Shown piece after piece: positions 1 to 9,132 of a DNA stretch of 64,000 nucleotides. Source of the DNA: Allobosea sp. WAO. Lineage in GTDB: Bacteria > Pseudomonadota > Alphaproteobacteria > Rhizobiales > Beijerinckiaceae. A program made the position numbers and the translations under genes. Each line of letters starts with the position of its first letter. Within the stretch, counting starts at the first letter, position 1. The stretch lies in NCBI RefSeq assembly GCF_001509835.1, contig NZ_JXTJ01000004.1, positions 248,001 to 312,000 of the forward strand. Direction: 5' to 3'. The notes below the pieces were generated by a model. The model did not search any database. It worked only from the letters and a program-made list of their open reading frames with translations, and was not told the origin of the DNA.

Positions 1-1688
1 CGCATCTGCCCTATGCCGACCCGGCAGCGCCGAAGGGCGGGCGAATCATTTTCGGCCAGCAAGGCACCTTCGACAGCCTGAACCCGCTGGTCGTGCTCGG
101 CGTCGCACCGGATGCCGTGCCGCGTTATGTCCAGCAGAGCCTGCTGTTCCGTTCGGCGGACGAGCCTTTCACCGCCTATGGCCTGCTCGCCAGCCGGGTC
201 GAGCTCAACCCGGAACGGACCCGCGTGATCTTCGAGATCGACCCCCGCGCCCGTTTCTCGGACGGGCAGCCGGTGACCTCCGCGGACGTGATCTTTACCT
301 ATGAGATGCTGAAGACCAAGGGCAAGCCGTTCCACCGCTCCAGCCTTGCCCGCGTCACCAAAGCCGAGGCGCCCTCGCCCAATGTGGTGGTGTTCGAACT
401 CGGCGACGGCTCTAACCGCGAACTGCCGCTGGTGATCGGCGCCATGCCGATCTTCGCCAAGCACGCCACCGATGCGGAAAAGTTCGGCGACACCAGCTTC
501 AAGCCGGCGCTCGGCTCGGGCCCCTACCGGGTCGAGGAGGTCAAGCCGGGCGAGATGCTGGTGCTGAAGCGCCGTAGCGACTTCTGGGCGGAGGATCATC
601 CGCTGACCCGCGGGCTCTTCAACGCCGACGAGATCCGATACGATTTCTATCGTGACTCCAACGCCTTGTTCGAAGCTTTCAAAGCAGGGCTTTATGACGT
701 CCGCGTCGAATCCGACCCGACGCGCTGGATGACCGGCTATGACGTGCCGGCGGTGCGCGACGGCCGGATCGTGCGCGATACGCTGCGTTTCCAGACGCCG
801 AAGGGCATGACCGGTTTCGTCTTCAACACGCGCCGGCCGATCTTCGCCGACATCAGGGTGCGCGAGGCATTGGCGATGCTCTTCGACTTCGAATGGGCCA
901 ATCGCAACCTGTTCTACGGCGTCTATCGGCGCGCCGGCAGCTTCTTCGCCGATTCCGAGCTTTCGGCGCTCGGCGTGCCTGCAAATGAGCGGGAGAAGGC
1001 GCTGCTCGCCGCCTTCCCCGGCGCGGTGCGCGACGACATCCTGGCCGGAACCTGGGCGCCCTCCGCGACCGACGGCTCCGGGCGCGACCGCGACCAGGCC
1101 AGGCGTGCGCTCGATCTGCTAGAGGCGGCAGGCTACGAATTGCGCGACGGCCAGTTGCGCAAGCGCGGCGACGGCACGCCCTTCGGTTTCGAGATCACCG
1201 TGACCAGTCGGCCGCAGGAGCGGCTTGCGCTGAACTACGCCGCCTCGCTCTCCCGGCTCGGCATCGCCGTCTCGGTCCGCCTGATCGACGATGTCCAGTA
1301 CTGGCGCCGCCTCTCCGCCTTCGATTTCGACATGATCCAGTGGACCTGGGCGGCCTCGGCCTCGCCCGGCAACGAGCAGGTCGGGCGCTGGCAATCGACC
1401 AATGCCGACCGCAAGGGCGCGCTGAACTATGCGGGCGTGCGTTCGCCCGCGGTCGATGCGACTCTGAAGGCGCTTCTGGCAGCCGAATCGCGCGAGGATT
1501 TCACCGCCTCGGTCCGCACGCTCGACCGCCTGCTGCTCTCCGGCTTCTATGCCGTGCCGCTCTATTATCTCCCCGAGACCTGGATGGCGCGCTCGCGCGA
1601 TGTCCTGCTGCCGCAGCGGCGGCCGGCCTATTTCTTCTCCAACGAGGTCCTGGCTCGGGCGCCCTCGGCGCCAGCGCCGGCGAATTGA
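1..1688 (+). CDS. ABC transporter substrate-binding protein, family 5 (5' end missing)
   Basis: This is a periplasmic solute-binding protein of the SBP_bac_5 type, which hands oligopeptides or similar solutes to an ABC importer. The frame is open from base 3 to the TGA at 1686-1688, so the signal peptide and first residues lie off the left edge. The visible start reads HLPYADPAAPKGG, the usual opening of the mature domain in the YejA-like branch. It is followed by FSDGQPVTSADVIFTYE and GSGPYRVEEVKPGE, both family hallmarks. About 560 residues are present, close to full size. The permease and ATPase genes would have to lie upstream. The ligand cannot be told from the sequence. Confidence 0.9.
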   Translation, partial: HLPYADPAAPKGGRIIFGQQGTFDSLNPLVVLGVAPDAVPRYVQQSLLFRSADEPFTAYGLLASRVELNPERTRVIFEIDPRARFSDGQPVTSADVIFTYEMLKTKGKPFHRSSLARVTKAEAPSPNVVVFELGDGSNRELPLVIGAMPIFAKHATDAEKFGDTSFKPALGSGPYRVEEVKPGEMLVLKRRSDFWAEDHPLTRGLFNADEIRYDFYRDSNALFEAFKAGLYDVRVESDPTRWMTGYDVPAVRDGRIVRDTLRFQTPKGMTGFVFNTRRPIFADIRVREALAMLFDFEWANRNLFYGVYRRAGSFFADSELSALGVPANEREKALLAAFPGAVRDDILAGTWAPSATDGSGRDRDQARRALDLLEAAGYELRDGQLRKRGDGTPFGFEITVTSRPQERLALNYAASLSRLGIAVSVRLIDDVQYWRRLSAFDFDMIQWTWAASASPGNEQVGRWQSTNADRKGALNYAGVRSPAVDATLKALLAAESREDFTASVRTLDRLLLSGFYAVPLYYLPETWMARSRDVLLPQRRPAYFFSNEVLARAPSAPAPAN

Positions 1689-1697
1689 GACCGGCGC

Positions 1698-2729
1698 ATG
1701 CGGCCCGAGCAGGACGAGATTTCCATCGCTGCGCTGGTCGAAGGGCTGGATTTCGACGGCCTGCTCAAGGCCCTCGCCGCCAAGCGCGGCCGTGAACCGG
1801 CCTTCCGCGACCCGCCGGGCCGACGCGACTGGAGCGGCGCCGCCCCCGGGGCCTTTGGCTTTGCGGAGCTGGACCGCCGGGTAGACCGGCTGGCGGGACT
1901 GCTGACGCTGGCGCGGCCCCAGCCCGGAGCGCGCGTCGCGATCCTGGCCCCCCTCGGGCCGGAAGCGCTGATCTCGATCCTGGCCTGCCTGCGCGCCGGC
2001 CTGTCACCGCTGCCGCTGCCGCCCCATGCCGGGGAGAGCGAGCTGCTCGGCATGATCGAGCGCTCCGGCGCGGTGATGGCGATCGGTGTCGCCCGCATCG
2101 GCAACCTCCGGCCGCTCCTGCTGCTGCGCGATGTCGCTGCGCGGGCCTTCGGCATGCGCTTCATTGGCGGATTCGGAAGCGATGTGCCCGATGGCGTCGC
2201 CGCGCTCGACCAGCTTCTCGGCCACGGTGCCTCGCAACCAGCCGTGCCAACAGTGGCACGCTCGGCGATCAGCGTCGTCGACGGCAGGAGCTTCGCCGGC
2301 CCGTTTGCGATCGGCGAGAAGGAGGTTCTCGCCAAGGCGCTGGAAATCTCCCGCGTACTGAAGCCCCTCGCCTCCTCGCGCGTCATTACCACATTGGTGG
2401 GTGCCGACCTCCCCGCGCTGGCGACCGGTCCCGGAATCGCCCTGCTGACCGGTGTTGAGTTGCTACCGCTCGGCCTCTTCGTCCTGGACGATCTGCGCGC
2501 CTGCCTGGAAGGCGGGCGCATGGTGCATCTCGTGGTGCCCGCCACGATGGAGCCGGCGCTGGCGCGCTCGCGGCTCGGCGAACACAAGGCGCTTTCAAGT
2601 CTGGTCGTTGTGCGGCGCGCCGGCGAGGACGAAGGCCTGCCACGCCTCGACCGGCCGGATCTCGCCATCGTCGACGTGATCGCGCACGAGCCGGAGCGCC
2701 TCGAAATCAGGCGGCGGGCCAGCGACTGA
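1698..2729 (+). CDS. AMP-binding (acyl-CoA synthetase-like) protein, reduced
   Basis: The 343-residue product resembles the N-terminal half of ANL-superfamily (acyl-CoA synthetase) enzymes. Residues about 50-120 contain FGFAELDRRVDRLAGLL and GARVAILAPLGPEALISILA followed by a GLSPLPLPPHA turn, the classic start of that fold. No TSGTTG-type phosphate loop is visible where it should follow (the region reads ISVVDGRSFAGPF), and the C-terminal lid domain is absent. Family enzymes are usually 500 to 600 residues. It starts 9 bases after the binding-protein stop, so the two are probably co-transcribed. I infer that it is catalytically dead or has a changed role; its function is unknown. Confidence 0.6.
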   Translation: MRPEQDEISIAALVEGLDFDGLLKALAAKRGREPAFRDPPGRRDWSGAAPGAFGFAELDRRVDRLAGLLTLARPQPGARVAILAPLGPEALISILACLRAGLSPLPLPPHAGESELLGMIERSGAVMAIGVARIGNLRPLLLLRDVAARAFGMRFIGGFGSDVPDGVAALDQLLGHGASQPAVPTVARSAISVVDGRSFAGPFAIGEKEVLAKALEISRVLKPLASSRVITTLVGADLPALATGPGIALLTGVELLPLGLFVLDDLRACLEGGRMVHLVVPATMEPALARSRLGEHKALSSLVVVRRAGEDEGLPRLDRPDLAIVDVIAHEPERLEIRRRASD

Positions 2730-2762
2730 CGGCGAGCGCGGCGGGGGTGAGCCGCGTCGCCT

Positions 2763-2900
2763 TTCCGGGGCGCCGCGCAGCGGCGAGCCCGGAACCCATG
2801 AACACATCGCCATTCTGGAACGCACGGTGACCGCGCGCCCCTCATACAAGGGGTCAGCGGATATGGGTTCCGGGCTCTTCGCTATCGCGAAGCCCCGGAA
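2763..2900. repeat. Intergenic palindromic element with two hairpin-bearing arms
   Basis: Two arms of about 37 bases (2763-2799 and 2864-2900) are inverted copies of each other. Each arm has the order TTCCGGGGC, an inner palindrome, then GAGCCCGGAACCCAT. The inner palindrome is different in the two arms but self-complementary in each (GCCGC..GCGGC against TTCGC..GCGAA). It lies between the AMP-binding-like gene and the end of mfd. A related sequence occurs at 35546-35749. No protein is encoded. It looks like a small non-autonomous palindromic repeat of the kind scattered between genes in Rhizobiales. Confidence 0.65.
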
Positions 2901-2923
2901 TGACGGAGAGGTTCAAGCCTGAC

Positions 2924-5900
2924 CTACGCCGCCTTCTTTCGCTCGGCGATACGCGCCAAGTCCGTGAGCAGCCGGCGCGTGCCCTTGAGCCGCTGCTCTG
3001 CGTCTTCAAAATCGTCGATGAAGACGACGCGCATGTCCGGGCGCACCTTGGCGAGCGTGCCCTGCTTGGCGACGTAGCCGACGAGCCCTTCTGGGTTGGC
3101 GAACTCGTTGTCGCGGAAGGCGACGATGATACCCTTCGGCCCGGCCTCGACCTTCTCGACATTGGCGCGCTTGCACAAAGCCTTGATCGCGACGATCTCG
3201 AGCAGCTGCTTCACCTCCTCCGGCAGTGGACCGAAGCGGTCGACCAGCTCGGCGCCGAAGGACTGCAATTCGGCATCGTCGTCCATGGTCGAGAGGCGCT
3301 TGTAGAGTGTCAGCCTCAGCGTCAGGTCGCTGATATAGTGCTCGGGGATCATCACCGGCGCGCCGATCTGGATCGACGGCGACCAGTGCGCATCGCTCTC
3401 GATCTCGACCCCGGCCTTGAGCGCAGCGACAGCCTCCTCCAGCATCTGCTGGTAGAGCTCGTAGCCGACCTCCTTGATATGGCCGGACTGCTCGTCGCCG
3501 AGCAGGTTGCCAGCGCCGCGGATGTCGAGGTCGTGGCTGGCGAGCTGGAAGCCGGCGCCCAGCGTATCGAGCGATTGCAGCACCTTCAGACGTCGATCGG
3601 CCTGGTCAGTGAGCTTGCGGTTGGCCGGCACGGTGAACAGCGCATAGGCGCGGATCTTCGAGCGGCCGACGCGGCCACGCAGCTGATAGAGCTGGGCGAG
3701 GCCGAACATGTCGGCACGGTGCACGATCAGCGTGTTGGCGGTCGGGATATCGAGCCCGGATTCGACGATCGTGGTCGAGAGCAGGATGTCGTACTGGCCC
3801 TCGTAGAAGGCCGTCATCACGTCTTCCAGCGTGCCCGCCGCCATCTGGCCATTGGCGATGCCGACCTTGCACTCCGGCACCTGCTTGTCGAGGAAGTCTT
3901 TGACCTCGGCGATGTCCTCGATGCGGGGCACGACGTAGAAGGAGCGGCCGCCGCGATAGCGCTCGCGCAGCAGCGCCTCGCGCACGATCAGCGGATCGAA
4001 GGGCGTGACGAAGGTGCGCACCGCGAGCCGGTCGACCGGCGGCGTCGCGATGATCGAGAGCTCGCGCACACCGGTCATGGCGAGCTGCAGCGTGCGCGGG
4101 ATCGGCGTAGCGGTCAGCGTCAGCATGTGGACCTCGGCGCGCATCTCCTTCAGTCGCTCCTTATGGGCGACGCCGAAATGCTGCTCCTCGTCGACGATGA
4201 CGAGCCCGAGATCCTTGAAGTCGATGCCCTTGCCGAGCAGCGCATGCGTGCCGACGGCTATGTCCATGGTGCCGTCGCTGATGCCCTGTTTCACCGCCTT
4301 GAGGTCGGGCGCCGAGACGAAGCGCGAGGCCTGGCCGACCTTGATCGGAAGCCCGGCGAAACGCTCGGCGAAATTGCGATAGTGCTGGCGGGCGAGCAGC
4401 GTCGTCGGCACCACCACCGCGACCTGCTTGCCGGCGAGCGCCGCCGTGAAGGCGGCGCGCAACGCGACCTCGGTCTTGCCGAAGCCGACATCGCCGCAGA
4501 CCAGCCGGTCCATCGGCCGCCCGGCCGCGAGGTCGTCGAGCACCGCGTCGATGGTGTTCTGCTGGTCCTCGGTTTCCTCGTAAGGGAAGCGGGCGCAGAA
4601 CTCGTCATAGAGCCCGTCCTGCGGGACAAGGCGCGGCGCCTCCTTGAGCGCGCGCGCCGCGGCGATCTGGATCAGCTTGCCCGCCATCTCGCGGATGCGC
4701 TGCTTCAGCTTGGCCTTGCGGGCCTGCCAGCCGCCACCGCCCAGCCGGTCGAGCACGACCTCGGTGTCCTCCGAGCCGTAGCGCGAGAGCAGCTCGATGT
4801 TCTCCGCCGGCAGGAACAGCTTGGCGTCGCCGGCATAGTGGATTTCGAGGCAGTCATGCGGCGCCCCGGCCGCCGTGATCGTCTGCAGGCCGACGAAGCG
4901 GCCGATGCCGTGGTCGACATGGACGACGATGTCGCCAGGTGTGAGCGACGAGAGCTCGTTGATGAAGTCCTGCGGGCGGCGGGCCTTGCGGCGCGGCCGC
5001 ACCAGCCGGTCGCCGAGAATGTCCTGCTCACCGATGACCGCGAGCTTGCCGGCCTCGAACCCGGTCTCCAAGCCCCAGACCGCCAGCGCCGTCGTGCCGG
5101 GCTTGAGATCGAAGGCCGCGCGCAGCGAGCCTGTCATCTGCACGGTCTTGAGGCCGTGGTCGGCGAGGACATGGGCGAGGCGCTCGCGCGAGCCCTCCGA
5201 CCAGGCGGCCAGGATGACGCGACGGCCTTCGGCCTCCAGCGCCTTCACATGCGCGACGGCCGCGTCGAAGACGCTGCCGGTATTGTCGGCGCGCTCGGCC
5301 GCGAAGCTGCGGCCCTGCTTGCCGCCGAGATCGACGATGAGCTTGCCCTCGCTCTCGGGAAGCTGGAATGGCGTCAGCGAGGCGACGCCGGCCTCGCCAA
5401 GGATTGCGCGCCAGTCGGATGGCGAGAGATAGAGCGCCTCCGGCAACAGCGGCTTGTACGGGATAGAGCCCGGCGAAGGCTGGTCGAGCGCGCTCTTGCG
5501 GGCGTCGTAATAATCCTTGATCAGGCTGATGCGCTCACCGACCGCGTCGTCGGCGTGATGGTCGAGCACGATCGGGACATCGGGCAGATAGGTAAAGAGC
5601 GTGTCGAGCTTCTCGGCCAGCAGCGGCAGCCAGTGCTCGAGGCCGGCCGGGCGCCTGCCCTCGCTCACCGCCTCGTAGAGCGTGTCGTCGCGCCCCGGCG
5701 TACCGAACGTCGCGATATAGGACTGGCGGAAGCGACGGATCGAGTCGCTCGTCATCTGCGCCTCGGACATCGGCACGAGGTCGAGCCCGCGCAATTGCCC
5801 GGTGGTGCGCTGCGTCTCCGGATCGAAGGTGCGGATCGATTCCAGCGTGTCGCCGAAGAAGTCTAGCCGGATCGGCGCCGGCATGCCCGGGGGATAGAGG

Positions 5901-6472
5901 TCGACGATGCCGCCGCGTACCGCGAACTCGCCGGTCTCGCGCACGGTCGAGGTCCGCAGGTAGCCGTTCACGTCGAGCCAGCGCGCCAGCTCCTCGGTGT
6001 CGACCATGTTGCCCGGTGCAGCCGAGAAGCTCTCGGAAGCGACCTTGCCGAAGGCCGGCACGCGCTGGAGCGCCGCGTTGACCGTGGTCAGCAGAAGGCG
6101 CGGCCGATCGCCCGACTTGGTCTTGGCGAGCCGCGAAAGCGTCGTCATCCGGTGCGCGACGATGGACGGCGCCGGCGAGACGCGGTCATAAGGCTGGCAG
6201 TCCCAGGCCGGGAAGCTCATCACCTCGAGATCGGGCGCGACGAACTGCAGCGCGTTCTCGATCACCTGAAGGCGCTGGCCGTCACGGGCGACGAAGACGA
6301 GCATCGCCGGCCCTTCGGCCTTCTTGGCGCGGTTGCGCGTCAGGTCGGCGAGCACGACCGCGTCGAAGCCGTCGGGCACGCCGGCGAGCGTCGGCTTGTC
6401 GCCACGGCGCAGCGCATCGAGGATGCGCTCGAGCTGCGGCTTGGCGATCTGGGCGGGCGGGGGGATGCTCAT
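2924..6472 (-). CDS. mfd: Transcription-repair coupling factor Mfd
   Basis: Mfd recognises RNA polymerase stalled at DNA damage, pushes it off with its ATP-driven translocase and recruits UvrA. The 1182-residue length is normal for the family. An N-terminal UvrB-like module is followed by the RNA-polymerase-interacting domain near residue 510 (LTPGDIVVHVDHGIGRFVG). A Walker A motif (GDVGFGKTE) lies near residue 661 and a DEEQ box (VDEEQHFGV) near residue 761. A helicase C-terminal domain (ATTIVESGLDIP-like block, LYQLRGRVGRS) and the TRCF C-terminal domain complete it. The ATG at 6470-6472 fits the family start. sdhE lies just upstream on the same strand. Confidence 0.97.
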   Translation of the reverse strand: MSIPPPAQIAKPQLERILDALRRGDKPTLAGVPDGFDAVVLADLTRNRAKKAEGPAMLVFVARDGQRLQVIENALQFVAPDLEVMSFPAWDCQPYDRVSPAPSIVAHRMTTLSRLAKTKSGDRPRLLLTTVNAALQRVPAFGKVASESFSAAPGNMVDTEELARWLDVNGYLRTSTVRETGEFAVRGGIVDLYPPGMPAPIRLDFFGDTLESIRTFDPETQRTTGQLRGLDLVPMSEAQMTSDSIRRFRQSYIATFGTPGRDDTLYEAVSEGRRPAGLEHWLPLLAEKLDTLFTYLPDVPIVLDHHADDAVGERISLIKDYYDARKSALDQPSPGSIPYKPLLPEALYLSPSDWRAILGEAGVASLTPFQLPESEGKLIVDLGGKQGRSFAAERADNTGSVFDAAVAHVKALEAEGRRVILAAWSEGSRERLAHVLADHGLKTVQMTGSLRAAFDLKPGTTALAVWGLETGFEAGKLAVIGEQDILGDRLVRPRRKARRPQDFINELSSLTPGDIVVHVDHGIGRFVGLQTITAAGAPHDCLEIHYAGDAKLFLPAENIELLSRYGSEDTEVVLDRLGGGGWQARKAKLKQRIREMAGKLIQIAAARALKEAPRLVPQDGLYDEFCARFPYEETEDQQNTIDAVLDDLAAGRPMDRLVCGDVGFGKTEVALRAAFTAALAGKQVAVVVPTTLLARQHYRNFAERFAGLPIKVGQASRFVSAPDLKAVKQGISDGTMDIAVGTHALLGKGIDFKDLGLVIVDEEQHFGVAHKERLKEMRAEVHMLTLTATPIPRTLQLAMTGVRELSIIATPPVDRLAVRTFVTPFDPLIVREALLRERYRGGRSFYVVPRIEDIAEVKDFLDKQVPECKVGIANGQMAAGTLEDVMTAFYEGQYDILLSTTIVESGLDIPTANTLIVHRADMFGLAQLYQLRGRVGRSKIRAYALFTVPANRKLTDQADRRLKVLQSLDTLGAGFQLASHDLDIRGAGNLLGDEQSGHIKEVGYELYQQMLEEAVAALKAGVEIESDAHWSPSIQIGAPVMIPEHYISDLTLRLTLYKRLSTMDDDAELQSFGAELVDRFGPLPEEVKQLLEIVAIKALCKRANVEKVEAGPKGIIVAFRDNEFANPEGLVGYVAKQGTLAKVRPDMRVVFIDDFEDAEQRLKGTRRLLTDLARIAERKKAA

Positions 6473-6495
6473 CGGGACATTTATCTCAGGGCGTC

Positions 6496-6570
6496 ATTCT
6501 CGGGCTTGCCCCGAGAATCTCATAACCAGTGGGCGCTGGTTTGCCAGATGGTCGGGTCAAGCCCGACCAT
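6496..6570. repeat. Intergenic element with two perfect hairpins
   Basis: Between sdhE and mfd lie two perfect 9-base-pair hairpins: ATTCTCGGG/CCCGAGAAT at 6496-6518 and ATGGTCGGG/CCCGACCAT at 6548-6570, about 30 bases apart. The second is almost the same as the hairpin at 35669-35691. No T-tract follows on either strand, so a simple intrinsic terminator is unlikely. It is best read as a REP-like palindromic repeat, which may still affect the stability or read-through of the sdhE-mfd transcript. Confidence 0.6.
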
Positions 6571-6579
6571 GGCGACAGC

Positions 6580-6876
6580 TCACACATGAATCGGCTTGGT
6601 GTGGTTGTGGAACTGCTTCAGCCGGCGGAACAGCGCGCTGTCATAGTTCTCCGGCACCTCCGCTTCTCCGGTGATCCAGCTCAGCAGATCACGGTCGAGC
6701 ACTTCGATCAGGCGCTCGAACTCGTCGAGCTCGGCCTCGCTCAGCCCGCCGATCTCGGCATCGGCGAAGCGGCCCATGATCAAATCGGTCTCGCGCATGC
6801 CACGATGCCAGGCACGGAACAGGATCTTGCGCCGGCGCGGGTCGAGATCGGCGCTGCTGCGGGTCGAGCCACTCAT
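6580..6876 (-). CDS. sdhE: FAD assembly factor SdhE
   Basis: SdhE (DUF339, Sdh5/YgfY family) promotes covalent attachment of FAD to the flavoprotein subunit of succinate dehydrogenase. The 98-residue protein is of the expected size. It carries the diagnostic RGxxE motif in AWHRGMRETDLIMG (residues about 22-36), preceded by RRKILFRA, and has the acidic helical C-terminal half typical of the family. It lies upstream of mfd on the same strand and divergent from recG, an arrangement I recall from other Rhizobiales. Confidence 0.93.
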   Translation of the reverse strand: MSGSTRSSADLDPRRRKILFRAWHRGMRETDLIMGRFADAEIGGLSEAELDEFERLIEVLDRDLLSWITGEAEVPENYDSALFRRLKQFHNHTKPIHV

Positions 6877-7015
6877 CGTTTTCCCTCGGCGAATGCGGAG
6901 CGGACCAGCCCGTCGCCGAGCCAGCCTTCGCGGGCTATATAGCGAGGGAACCCGACGAAGTCAGCGGCGCATGCGCCGCGGTCCTCGCACTCCTGACATG
7001 CTGTGAGCGGCCCCT

Positions 7016-9118
7016 TTGCGTCCCTCTATCCTCGATCCGCTGTTCGCGCCCGCCACCACGCTCTCCGGCGTCGGACCGAAACTCGGCAAGCTGCTCGACA
7101 AGTTCCTGGGTGACGAGACCCACGACGCCCGCGTCATCGACCTGCTTTTCCATCTGCCGAGCGGCGCCGTCGACCGCCGTCCGAGCGAGAGCATCGCGGA
7201 GGCGCCGATCGGCGAGATCGCGACCTTCGCGGCGCGGGTGAGCGAGCACCGCCCGCCGCCGCCGGCCAAGCCGAAGGCGCCCTACCGCATCGTCGTCGAG
7301 GACGAGACCGGCGACGTGACCCTGGTCTTCTTCCACGCCGATGTCCGACACCTGCTCCAGACGCTGCCGGTCGGCGCCTACCGACTGATCTCGGGGAAGC
7401 TCGAGCTCTGGGACGGCATGCGCCAGATGGTGCATCCGGACCGGGTGCTCGATCCCAAGCTCGCTGCCACCCTGCCCTCGATCGAGCCGGTCTATCGCCT
7501 GACCGAGGGCGTCGGCGGGCGCATCATGGCACGGATCGTCGCCGGAGCGGCCGAGCGCTGCCCCGAGCTGCCGGAATGGCAGGATGAGGGCTTTCTGGCC
7601 AAGGCCGGCTTTCCCGCCTTCCAAGCTGCGATTCAGGCCTTGCACCACCCGCCTGATATGCGGGCTGTCGAGGGCGACACGATCGCGCGCCGGCGTGTCG
7701 GCTATGACGAATTGCTGGCGAGCCAGATCGCGCTCGCCCTCGTCCGGCGCCAGCAGAAGAAGGCGGCCGGCCGCGTCACGGCGGGCGACGGTGCGCTCCG
7801 CCGGGCGATTGAGGCCGCCCTGCCCTTCAAGCTCACCGACGGCCAGCAAAAGGCCATCGCCGACATTCATGACGACATGGAGAAGCCCGAGCGCATGCTG
7901 CGCCTGCTGCAGGGCGATGTCGGCTCCGGCAAGACCGTGGTCGCGCTGATGGCGATGGCCGCGGCCGCCGAGGCAAAGCGGCAATCGGTGCTGATGGCGC
8001 CGACCGAAATCCTCGCCCGCCAGCATGCCGAGCGCCTGGCGCCGCTCGCCGAGAAGGCCGGGCTGAAGCTCGCTCTGCTGACCGGCCGCGAAAAGGGAGC
8101 GGGGCGGCGCCAGGTCCTGGCCGGGCTCGCCAGCGGCGAGATCGACATCGTCGTCGGCACTCATGCGCTGTTCCAGGAGGGCGTCGACTTCCATGACCTC
8201 GCCCTCGCCGTGGTCGACGAGCAGCACCGTTTCGGCGTGCACCAGCGCCTGCTGCTCGGCGCCAAGGGCGAAGCGGTCGACGTGCTCGTGATGACGGCGA
8301 CGCCGATCCCGCGCACGCTCGCCCTGACCTGGTTCGGCGACATGGATGTCTCGATCCTGTCGGAGAAGCCGGCCGGCCGGAAGCCGATCGCCACCAAGGC
8401 GATCTCCTCGGAGCGCTATGACGAGGTCGTCGGGGCTGTCGGCCGCGCTATCGAGACCGGAGCGCAGGTTTACTGGGTCTGCCCGTTGGTCCAGGAATCC
8501 GACACGCTCGACGTAGCCGCGGCACAGCAGCGCTTCGAGGCCCTGCAGGAAGAGTTCGGCGCCAAGGTCGGCCTGCTGCACGGCCAGATGCCGGGCCGCG
8601 ACAAGGATGCGGCGATGGCGGCCTTCGTCGCGGGCGAAACGCGCCTGCTGGTCTCGACGACCGTGATCGAGGTCGGCGTCGACGTGCCCAACGCCTCGGT
8701 CATGGTGATCGAGCATGCCGAGCGCTTCGGCCTCGCCCAGCTCCATCAGCTCCGCGGCCGGATCGGGCGCGGCTCGGCCGCCTCGACCTGCCTCCTGCTC
8801 TACAAGGGCCCGCTCGGGCCGGTCGCCGAGGCGAGGCTGACGATCATGCGCGAGACCGAAGACGGTTTCCGCATCGCCGAGGAGGACCTTCGCCTGCGTG
8901 GCGAAGGCGAGGTTCTCGGCACCAAGCAGTCCGGCTCGCCGGACTGGCGCATCGCCCGACCGGAGGTCGATGGCGACCTGCTCGCGGCAGCCCGCGACGA
9001 TGCCCGGCTGCTGATCGAGCGCGACCCCAATCTGGAGACGCCGCGCGGCCAGGCGATCAGGACGCTGCTCTATCTGTTCGAGCGCGACGTCGCGATCAGG
9101 CTGCTCCGCGCGGGCTGA
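7016..9118 (+). CDS. recG: ATP-dependent DNA helicase RecG
   Basis: RecG reverses stalled replication forks and branch-migrates recombination intermediates. The 700-residue protein starts with the wedge/OB domain (FAPATTLSGVGPKLGKLL), then has Walker A GDVGSGKT near residue 300, a DEQH box (VVDEQHRFGV) near residue 400, TATPIPRTL, and the C-terminal motif QLRGRIGRG. The start is a TTG at 7016-7018. An in-frame TGA at 7004-7006 leaves no other start upstream, and the resulting MRPSILDPLFAP matches the usual N-terminus of the family in Rhizobiales. It is divergent from sdhE across 139 bases. Confidence 0.96.
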   Translation: MRPSILDPLFAPATTLSGVGPKLGKLLDKFLGDETHDARVIDLLFHLPSGAVDRRPSESIAEAPIGEIATFAARVSEHRPPPPAKPKAPYRIVVEDETGDVTLVFFHADVRHLLQTLPVGAYRLISGKLELWDGMRQMVHPDRVLDPKLAATLPSIEPVYRLTEGVGGRIMARIVAGAAERCPELPEWQDEGFLAKAGFPAFQAAIQALHHPPDMRAVEGDTIARRRVGYDELLASQIALALVRRQQKKAAGRVTAGDGALRRAIEAALPFKLTDGQQKAIADIHDDMEKPERMLRLLQGDVGSGKTVVALMAMAAAAEAKRQSVLMAPTEILARQHAERLAPLAEKAGLKLALLTGREKGAGRRQVLAGLASGEIDIVVGTHALFQEGVDFHDLALAVVDEQHRFGVHQRLLLGAKGEAVDVLVMTATPIPRTLALTWFGDMDVSILSEKPAGRKPIATKAISSERYDEVVGAVGRAIETGAQVYWVCPLVQESDTLDVAAAQQRFEALQEEFGAKVGLLHGQMPGRDKDAAMAAFVAGETRLLVSTTVIEVGVDVPNASVMVIEHAERFGLAQLHQLRGRIGRGSAASTCLLLYKGPLGPVAEARLTIMRETEDGFRIAEEDLRLRGEGEVLGTKQSGSPDWRIARPEVDGDLLAAARDDARLLIERDPNLETPRGQAIRTLLYLFERDVAIRLLRAG

Positions 9119-9132
9119 GACGGCGCTCAGCC

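Noticed and set aside
2900..5866. Open frame of 988 codons on the plus strand opposite mfd
   Set aside because: It is a by-product of the high G+C and codon use of mfd; the protein is low-complexity in Asp, Arg, Leu and Glu and matches no fold, while the minus-strand frame is a complete Mfd.
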